This document shows, in pieces, positions 56,867 through 64,000 of a DNA stretch of 64,000 nt. The DNA is from Palaemon carinicauda (lineage: Eukaryota; Arthropoda; Malacostraca; Decapoda; Palaemonidae): the NCBI RefSeq assembly GCF_036898095.1, contig NC_090763.1, forward strand, positions 58,074,231-58,138,230, in the 5' to 3' direction. Made by a program: the position numbers and the translations under genes. The notes under the pieces are model-generated. The model was not told the DNA's origin, made no database searches, and saw nothing but the letters and a program-made list of their open reading frames with translations. Numbering within the stretch: position 1 is the stretch's first letter; each line of letters opens with the position of its first letter.

Positions 56867-57148
56867 AGCTAAAGACGTTAACGTATTCTTCTCTGTAGGA
56901 TGGCTGTCAGGGAGTAGGCCTATGCGTATATAGACATATACGCTATGGGAATAAGTATGGTAAGATGATGATGATGCGGGTTACGCAAGAAAAGGTTGTG
57001 GGTTTTGGGATCTATGCATTAACTTTATTTTTTTTTTATTTTTTCTATTTATTTTTTTTTTTTTGCACGGGAAAATTATTCTTCATTCAACAGTGGAAGA
57101 AACGTTTATGGCAGTGACTGCCGAATTTATTTTCTACAAGGCCATTCA

Positions 57149-57150
<2 letters not shown>

Positions 57151-57226
<76 letters not shown>
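57151..57226. repeat. Palindromic (CA)n(TA)n(TG)n microsatellite
   Basis: Same design as 44,932. A second AT/AC tract follows at 57,290-57,355, bracketed by a direct repeat of GTAAACCTAATATTTTACTA (57,262 and 57,401). Confidence 0.93.
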
Positions 57227-57317
57227 ACAGAATTCGTTTACATAGAAGTTATTAAAAAAATGTAAACCTAATATTTTACTAAAAGCTCATATATATATAT
57301 ATATATATATACACATA

Positions 57318-57354
<37 letters not shown>

Positions 57355-57419
57355 TAATCTCATACGTAATTTGGTTAAATATGAATTATTTATAAAAATG
57401 TAAACCTAATATTTTACTA

Positions 57420-58820
57420 AAACCCCAAATGAAACAGACTAAACAACTACAGTAACAAATTACAATGTGGTAAGAGTATCTTTCATAACGGCCTATTAGA
57501 TAAAAGGGAGGCAAAGGCAGAGGCCACCGCATATACGGAGGGAGGGGAAGGGTGAGGTAATGGTGTCAGGGAGAGGGGGAAATCTTGGAGGGAGGGAGAG
57601 GAAGGTAAGAGGGGCGAGACACTAACCATTTTAAAAGTCGTGGGTGGAAGAGGGTGGGTAGCAGTTGCCAGTTACTCATTTAATGGAGCATGTATATGAA
57701 AGTTCGAGGTTTTCTATATGAAATTATTGGTATTATAGAATGGTTAATTTTGAAGAATATATCATTCTTTAAAGGAATTTATATCATATAGATTTTAGGT
57801 GCATGATTACAGTAAAACCATTTCGTAACGTATCGAAATTGTTATCGAAAACCCGTGTTCCTTCATCCAGCTGTTTTTTCCTCTTCCAGGCCAAGAGGTT
57901 TTCGCTCACTCCCGGACGAGAACAAATAGTCATTAACCACGCTTTTATCACAGCTGTTGTTGGAATTAAATATTTTAGAAATAAAATATGATAAACTCTT
58001 CCGGAAGATATATTTGAAGGCAAATAGATGAATGTATGAATATATCCTCATCATGATTTGGAGAATTATGAAAATAGGATAAGACAAATAGAATCGAAAC
58101 GAAAAGAAACGAGAACGAAGACCATGGGAAAATTTCGGTAGGCTTGGGAAATCGGTAGGCGCAGACGGAGACGTAAAAACGCACGGGATAACAATGGCAA
58201 TGGCTCGGGCTACATTTTAGACTTCTGATGAATCGCTACTGTATGATTGTAGGCCTCCACCCACACCTACACCCCCCACCCACGCCCATCCAACCCCTGC
58301 GTAACTCAAACCCTCTTTTTCACGAGAAATAAAAGTTTCGATTTTGGCACCAGATTTCGTCAGGTGCTCAATTCATTATTCCCTTTTTTGATTATCAAGT
58401 TGATAATATTAGATAAATAATGACTAATTAAAGCAATGCATAGTAAAAATGGTATACTAAATTCCGTTGAAAAATTGAAAATAAATTTTTCAATCGCCGA
58501 GAAACGGGAATTGGCGAAACCAAACAAAACGGAAACTAGGGAAAACCAGCGAAAAATGATCGCGGCGATTTTGCCGTGAGAAAAAGGGACAATTTTTGCG
58601 ACTGCGGGGGAGGTTGGGGACGAAGGCCTCACGAATTATCAGTTATGGGACGAATATGGAAATATGGACCTTTGTTTGCATTAATTGAAATGGAAATTCG
58701 GATGGAAACGGGGCAAAAATTCGCCCGTTATGACCTCCCGTCATCAGACTGGGAATCGTTAAAAGAGGGAAGAGGACATTTGCAACCATTATTCCGTTTA
58801 CCCAATTTCACCCGATTTAT
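57420..58820. other. Low-repeat region without a recognised gene
   Basis: No repeat family seen. Contains GA-rich runs (57,535-57,620) and AT-rich homeodomain-type words (CTAATTAAAG, GATAATATTAG near 58,395-58,430). An ORF at 58,576-58,824 plus has no domain. Could be intron or intergenic regulatory DNA. Confidence 0.4.
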
Positions 58821-58940
58821 TTGAGTGTGTGTGTGTGTGTGTATGTGTGTGAGTGCACATTTTCGATGACTGTATTCACAGATTCACAAAGATATGGACA
58901 AAGAAAAGACTCGCTAAAACACCCATCCAGATGCTGTATG

Positions 58941-59001
<61 letters not shown>

Positions 59002-59059
59002 ACAACAACAATAATAATGATAATAATAATGATAATAATAATGATAATAATAATAATAA

Positions 59060-59233
59060 CAGAATGGGTCCCTAAGATTGTAATAGAAGCAGAGGAAGGA
59101 CGAGAAGACGATGGATCGACGACCTAAGGAGGATTGCGGGTGTTGACTGGCATAGAAAGACCATAAACAGATGCAAGTGGAAGGACATGTCTGAGGCCTT
59201 TGTTCTGCAGTGGACTAGTAACGGATGATGATA
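59060..59233 (+). pseudogene. LINE ORF2 C-terminal fragment (RTE-like)
   Basis: RGRTRRRWIDDLRRIAGVDW, then HRKTINRCKWKDMSEAFVLQ and WTSNG followed by stops. The GR.R.RWIDD...W..W...EA.V.QW block is the usual RTE-type end. Flanked by (AAT)n on the left and a GATGATGATAATGAGG tail on the right. Confidence 0.75.
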
Positions 59234-59245
59234 ATGAGGATGATG

Positions 59246-59321
<76 letters not shown>

Positions 59322-59409
59322 GGAGGTTTAGGGAGAATTTATTTGAGGTGTAACTACGTAATAGAAAGGAAGATTCTATACAGGTATAGGGGAGGATGAA
59401 TTAGGCGAT

Positions 59410-59442
<33 letters not shown>

Positions 59443-59699
59443 TTTCCGGGCATAAAAAATTTTCTTAAGGAAAGTTAATGCAGAAAATAAGATAAATTAA
59501 CAAGAGCGAGGTGGCACCTAACTGAGAGTATGCAGTCCTAAATCGACGGGGTTATTATTTTTGAAATTACATTATTGAGGAAGATAGAAGAGAGGCAAAA
59601 CCATAGATGAGGTATGGGTGGATGGCTTATCGTAAGAGCCTGTTGATGACGTAAAATTGCAATTAATTAGTTGAAGACAGAGGTGTGATTAGGTGAGTA

Positions 59700-59867
59700 C
59701 AGTATATGGTATGGTGTTAATGTTTTTAAAATATCTGATTTTAATTTTCATTACTTCTTATATCATCTATTCATTTCCTTATTTCCTTTCCTCACTGGGG
59801 TATTTTTCCCTGTTGGAGCCCTTGGGCTTATAGCATCTTGCTTTTCCAACTAGGGTTGTAGCTTAGC

Positions 59868-59940
<73 letters not shown>
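59700..59940 (+). mobile_element. LINE 3' UTR with (TAA)n tail
   Basis: Begins after the ORF end; TTGGAGCCCTTGGGCTTATA, CTAGGGTTGTAGCTTAGC, then TAA repeats (59,866-59,940). Confidence 0.88.
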
Positions 59941-59941
<1 letters not shown>

Positions 59942-60195
59942 TTAAAGTTAATGCAGATTGTGGAAGAGTGAAATACACTAATTCGTATTATGTACTTAGA
60001 AGCAAACGTAACAGATATTTTTGGGATGAGAGTAGAGGCGATTCCCAAAATAGGTGAAGAAAGGAGAAGAATTTGGGTATAAACTTAGAATGTTTATGAA
60101 AGCTAAGGTTGGGATGCATAAAGGAAATTTTCAGCCAACCATCTTCACTGGTGGTGAAGTGTAGATGTTTAATGCGAATGAAAGGAAAATGAGTT

Positions 60196-60196
60196 G

Positions 60197-60270
<74 letters not shown>

Positions 60271-60272
60271 GT

Positions 60273-60322
<50 letters not shown>

Positions 60323-60580
60323 ATTAGCCTACTAGCTAAGCTACAACCCTAGATGGAAAAGCAAGATGCTATAAGCCCAAGGGCTCCAACATGGAAAAAT
60401 AGCCCAGCGAGTAAAGGAAATAATGAAATAAATAAACCATATGAGAAATAATGAACAATCAAAATAAAATATTTCAAAATCAGTAAAAAACATTAAAACA
60501 CATTTCCTATATAAACTGTAAAAAGACTTATGTCAGCCTTTTCAACATAAAAAAAAAACATTTGCCGCAAGTTTTGACGC
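60196..60580 (-). mobile_element. LINE 3' end with mixed (TAA)n/(CAA)n tail
   Basis: Tail of ATT repeats then GTT repeats (60,196-60,323), then GCTAAGCTACAACCCTAGAT and GCCCAAGGGCTCCAAC. The ORF end lies near 60,530-60,580. Confidence 0.85.
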
Positions 60581-60879
60581 ATTCTTATGGTAGAAGAAGA
60601 ATTGGAAGAGTAAAGAAAACTGCACATACGTAGAGAAAGTGAAGAAATTAAAGTGGGTTTTAGGATGGTTCGATAATGTAGAAGAAATGGGAGACAATAG
60701 GATGGTGAGATGTTTTAGGTAGACTGAGGAAAGGCATAGAGATGAATCCTAGCGAGATGGTGTTAAAAAGTTTGGTGTCTATTATTTTTAGTATCTCAAA
60801 TATTTTTATAAAGTCTCTGCGGTTTTTTGTTTATCATTCAGGGACTGTTACGTAACATACCTCGTTTATTTCACACATA

Positions 60880-60886
60880 CACACAT

Positions 60887-60950
<64 letters not shown>

Positions 60951-61071
60951 ATTAATATATATATATATATATGTGTGTTGTGTATATATATATATATATA
61001 TTACATAAGTATTTAAATACATACATGCATATAGATAAAATATACATATACAAACAAATAAACAAACACAT

Positions 61072-61115
<44 letters not shown>

Positions 61116-61250
61116 CATACAGATATATATATAATATATACATATATATTATATATATACATATATATACAGCATATATATATATATTACACACACACAT
61201 ATATATATTATATATATACACATACATATAATACATATACATTTATACAT
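60880..61250. repeat. Cluster of CA/TA/TG microsatellites
   Basis: CA-TA-TG at 60,883-60,950, then further TA, CA and mixed tracts to 61,250. No coding content. Confidence 0.9.
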
Positions 61251-61477
61251 ATGCTATTGTGATTTCATCTGTATTACACATCACTTAACTAAAAAGAAAA
61301 GCTTTTATTTTTATCACATTACAGTCCAATCACTGTAATGGCCTAACGTGTTTCAATTAATCTAAAATTGATGTGAATCATGTGATATCCAAAACAACGA
61401 TATTGTGAACATATTATATAAACTGAATTGGGAAAAACACTTTGTAGTGTTAATAAGCATTGGATTAGCAATAAGAA

Positions 61478-61791
61478 TCAGTAGAACTTCAAACGTTCAG
61501 ACTTGCAGCAAATGTTTTCATGTTGAACAGACTTTACAGAAGTCCTTTCACAGTTTATATATGAAATGTCCGTTTTAATGTTGTTAATGTTTTTGAAAAA
61601 TACTTTATTTTAACTGTTCATATACTTCTTATATTGTTTATTTATTTCCTTATTTCCTTTCCTCGCAGGGGTTATTTTTCCTTGTTGGAGCCCTTGGGCT
61701 TATAGCATCTTGCTTTTCTAACTAGGGTTGTAACTTAGCTAGTAATAACAACAACAACAACAACAACAAACAGGGTTGTAACTTAGCTAGT

Positions 61792-61824
<33 letters not shown>

Positions 61825-61870
61825 AATAATAATAATAATAATAAAAATAATAATAATAATAATAAGATAA
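61478..61870 (+). mobile_element. LINE 3' end with (AAC)n/(AAT)n tail and tail duplication
   Basis: Residual ORF end SVELQTFRLAANVFMLNRL. The 3' UTR signature TTGGAGCCCTTGGGCTTATA is followed by CTAACTAGGGTTGTAACTTA. The phrase AGGGTTGTAACTTAGCTAGT is repeated (61,723 and 61,773) with an AAC run between. Confidence 0.87.
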
Positions 61871-63190
61871 ATGACTAACTTTTTATAATTTAGACACTTA
61901 TTGTATTAAGTCATAAACATCTCAGTCCTACTACTCTTTTAAAATATCCTATGTTATGAAAATTATTCACATTAAAAGAAATAACGAAGCAGTACCGCTC
62001 TATTGTGATCCTGACGACCTTAACATTCCACTCGTTTAAAGGAAGAATGAGAAACGGAAACTGTTTCTTTAGCGAGACAAACCGCGTTCCCTCCTCTCTA
62101 AAATGCATTTACAATGTCCGACAGCTTTGTGACGGAACAATGCAGTAATTGACAACAGCATTTCCTTCCCCACTTGTGGGAAATGAGTGGATGGGAGGCA
62201 AGTGCGCCTATAAGCCCGTAGTACGTGAGACCCTCAGGGGGTTTGGACAATGCAGGAGAAACATCTTTTTTTTTTTTTTTTCTTTTGTCCTCCACGTTCA
62301 GTTTTTATGCCAATATGTAGCGATTTCTCGGATTTGCGAGACGGCCATTTGTTATAGGGTGATGTGAAGGATTACGAAGCTAGAGAGGGCCACAGAGATC
62401 GAAATAACTGATAAGGAACTTTGGATCTTTATAGGGCAATTCGCGTAACGCAAATGAGGGTCGGGTGGAGGGGGACCGAATATATCGCGAAGGGGGGAAA
62501 AATATAGCGACATCTGGCACGCTTTGCGGGGGTGGATGAGTGTTGCCATCTCGCAAGGCGCGAACTTTGTCCGCTATTTTTCCCGAGGCATTACTGATAT
62601 AAAACATTAAATATAAAATCGAGTGAAATTATTACATTAGGTAGTTTGAGAGTTCAAAACCCAATAGTTTGAATAAGCACTGCTAGAATGGAGAAGGATA
62701 TTGAGTAAGAGAAGGGGGAAAAAGAGAGAAATAAAGCGTGACTTGACACATGAAGAAATTAAGAGAAACAGAAATGACAAGAGAGGTAAAGAGAGTTGTT
62801 TTCGACTAGGGGACTCATCTCGTATTGATTTATGGAAGAGGCCAAAGTGACACACAACCGATCGATTTTTGGCGAATTTGTGAGTTAGTGAAAAGGGGCT
62901 GGGGGGCTTATAGGCCTTGGACCAACTAGAATTATATAGGACTTTGTCATAAAAGTAATATTTCCGGATGATTGGAAGAAAGGACAGGGAAAAATTCACT
63001 TCATTTGGACTGTTTTTTCCCAATGTTTTTTTTTTATTGTTTTTTTCAATTCTCAAGTGAAAATATGGTTTTGATATTTTTAGTTCATAAAAAGACTTTT
63101 TTTCTTATACTGGCGATATACTTTTTGATGAGATAATTAACTCTTTAAGTTGTATGTATATTACTTAGTATATTATTTTGTTTTTAAATA
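61871..63190. other. Low-repeat region without a recognised gene
   Basis: ORFs at 62,637-63,056 minus and others show no domain. Locally GC-richer (62,340-62,600). Confidence 0.4.
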
Positions 63191-63204
63191 CAGACATGAA
63201 TATA

Positions 63205-63206
63205 CA

Positions 63207-63259
<53 letters not shown>

Positions 63260-63306
63260 GTATAATATATGTATAACTATACAGTAGACTACACACAGAC
63301 ATATAT

Positions 63307-63350
<44 letters not shown>
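63205..63350. repeat. (CA)n(TA)n ... (TA)n(TG)n microsatellite
   Basis: Two half-palindromes separated by about 60 bases; again CA-TA on the left and TA-TG on the right. Confidence 0.9.
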
Positions 63351-63353
<3 letters not shown>

Positions 63354-63789
63354 ACCGTATGGCGTGTGCATATGTGTGTGTCTATGCATATAACTAAAAT
63401 GATCTCTCAACTTTCTAGATTTCATAACTGTTATGGAGTATGCTTTTTACTAAAAAAAAAAAAATAAGAAAAAAAAAAAACTTTCTACCGCTCCTTGGCA
63501 AGTTTCGAACCCGTGTATGAGACGTCGAAAAAATTAAAACAATTTTCCGCTCTGCTATTTGCTACAAAGGAACTGCTATAGCCTACATAAAAAACGACGA
63601 CTTTGAAGAAAACAAAACGTTAAAAAAGCTATCCTAGTTATTATCTAATTGCTGAAATATGGTTGAAAACTCGCTTAGAACTCGAATCTCACTAGCCTTA
63701 TACATACCCGTATAGAACAAGGCTTATAAGTGTCTCTACTGACAGGATGAACCGCTTTATGCAGTCTGTGGTCTCTAATCATAATCTTG

Positions 63790-64000
63790 CATACGTTTTT
63801 TTATCTTTAAAGATATATTGTCCATTATTTCCTGGCACTTCTTTCCCTTTATTAACTTCTTTATTAACCAGACAAATAACAACAATAACAACAATAAAAA
63901 ACAAATCCAGCCCGTTTCTAGTCCACTGTAGGACAAAGGTCTCAGATATGTCCTTATTCATGTCTGGCGTTTGGCCAGTTTCTATCATCACATTGGTCAA
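63790..64000 (-). pseudogene. LINE ORF2 C-terminal fragment at the window edge
   Basis: Minus strand: TNVMIETGQTPDMNKDISET, FVLQWTRNGLDLFF. ISETFVLQWTRNG parallels MSEAFVLQWTSNG at 59,200, so it is the same LINE type in opposite orientation. It continues beyond the window. Confidence 0.65.

Noticed and set aside
56444..56933. Poly-Asn, poly-Ile and poly-Leu ORFs
   Set aside because: Translations of the (AAT)n tract.
58576..58824. 82-residue ORF in low-repeat DNA
   Set aside because: No domain, no splice or initiation context that stands out, and overlapping ORFs on the other strand.

Overview
The window reads as repeat-rich nuclear DNA of an arthropod, most likely a decapod crustacean (inference). 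The grounds are abundant DIRS-like tyrosine-recombinase retrotransposons, a high-copy LINE whose 3' end carries a (TAA)n tail, long AT/AC/AAT microsatellites, and two intron-age animal genes (TMEM216-like and CDC26-like). I see no bacterial gene organisation, CRISPR array, rRNA or free-standing tRNA gene.

Roughly half of the window (about 1-39,333) is six DIRS-like elements, all with coding strand minus. Family A comprises copy 1 (1-6,239, cut by the window edge), copy 2 (13,124-19,644, nearly intact) and copy 3 (32,622-39,333, RT-deleted). Family B comprises 6,645-10,175 (decayed), 21,091-about 25,030 (decayed, YR/RT lost) and 25,181-31,540 (full length, frameshifted). Each has, from left to right, a left inverted terminal repeat, an internal complementary region (ICR) made of the reverse complements of both element ends, then (in reverse) tyrosine recombinase, RT/RNase H, gag and the right terminal repeat. 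Copy 2 encodes gag with an N-terminal Cys cluster, RT with YLDD, RNase H with D-E-D-D, and a tyrosine recombinase with R/HxxR/Y. The only obvious lesion is one stop between RT and RNase H.

Host genes are sparse. A full-length TMEM216-like coding sequence (ciliary transition zone) lies at 11,982-12,395 minus, and a CDC26-like APC/C subunit at 42,620-42,823 minus. A small Cys/His ORF (41,002-41,187 minus) and one possible exon (10,532-10,689 plus) are uncertain.

From 39.3 kb to the right edge the DNA is a mosaic of short elements: a 267-bp element with perfect 47-bp inverted ends, two hairpin elements, a tRNA-derived SINE, at least four kinds of LINE remnants, many LINE tails, several minisatellites, and a remarkable foldback-like structure (46,583-49,716). 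That structure consists of two long arrays of the same 36-bp repeat in inverted orientation around an 0.8-kb spacer. Less repetitive stretches without a recognisable gene lie at 49.7-50.8, 57.4-58.8 and 61.9-63.2 kb.

All family assignments come from reading motifs by eye. No database search was run, and boundaries of decayed elements are approximate.
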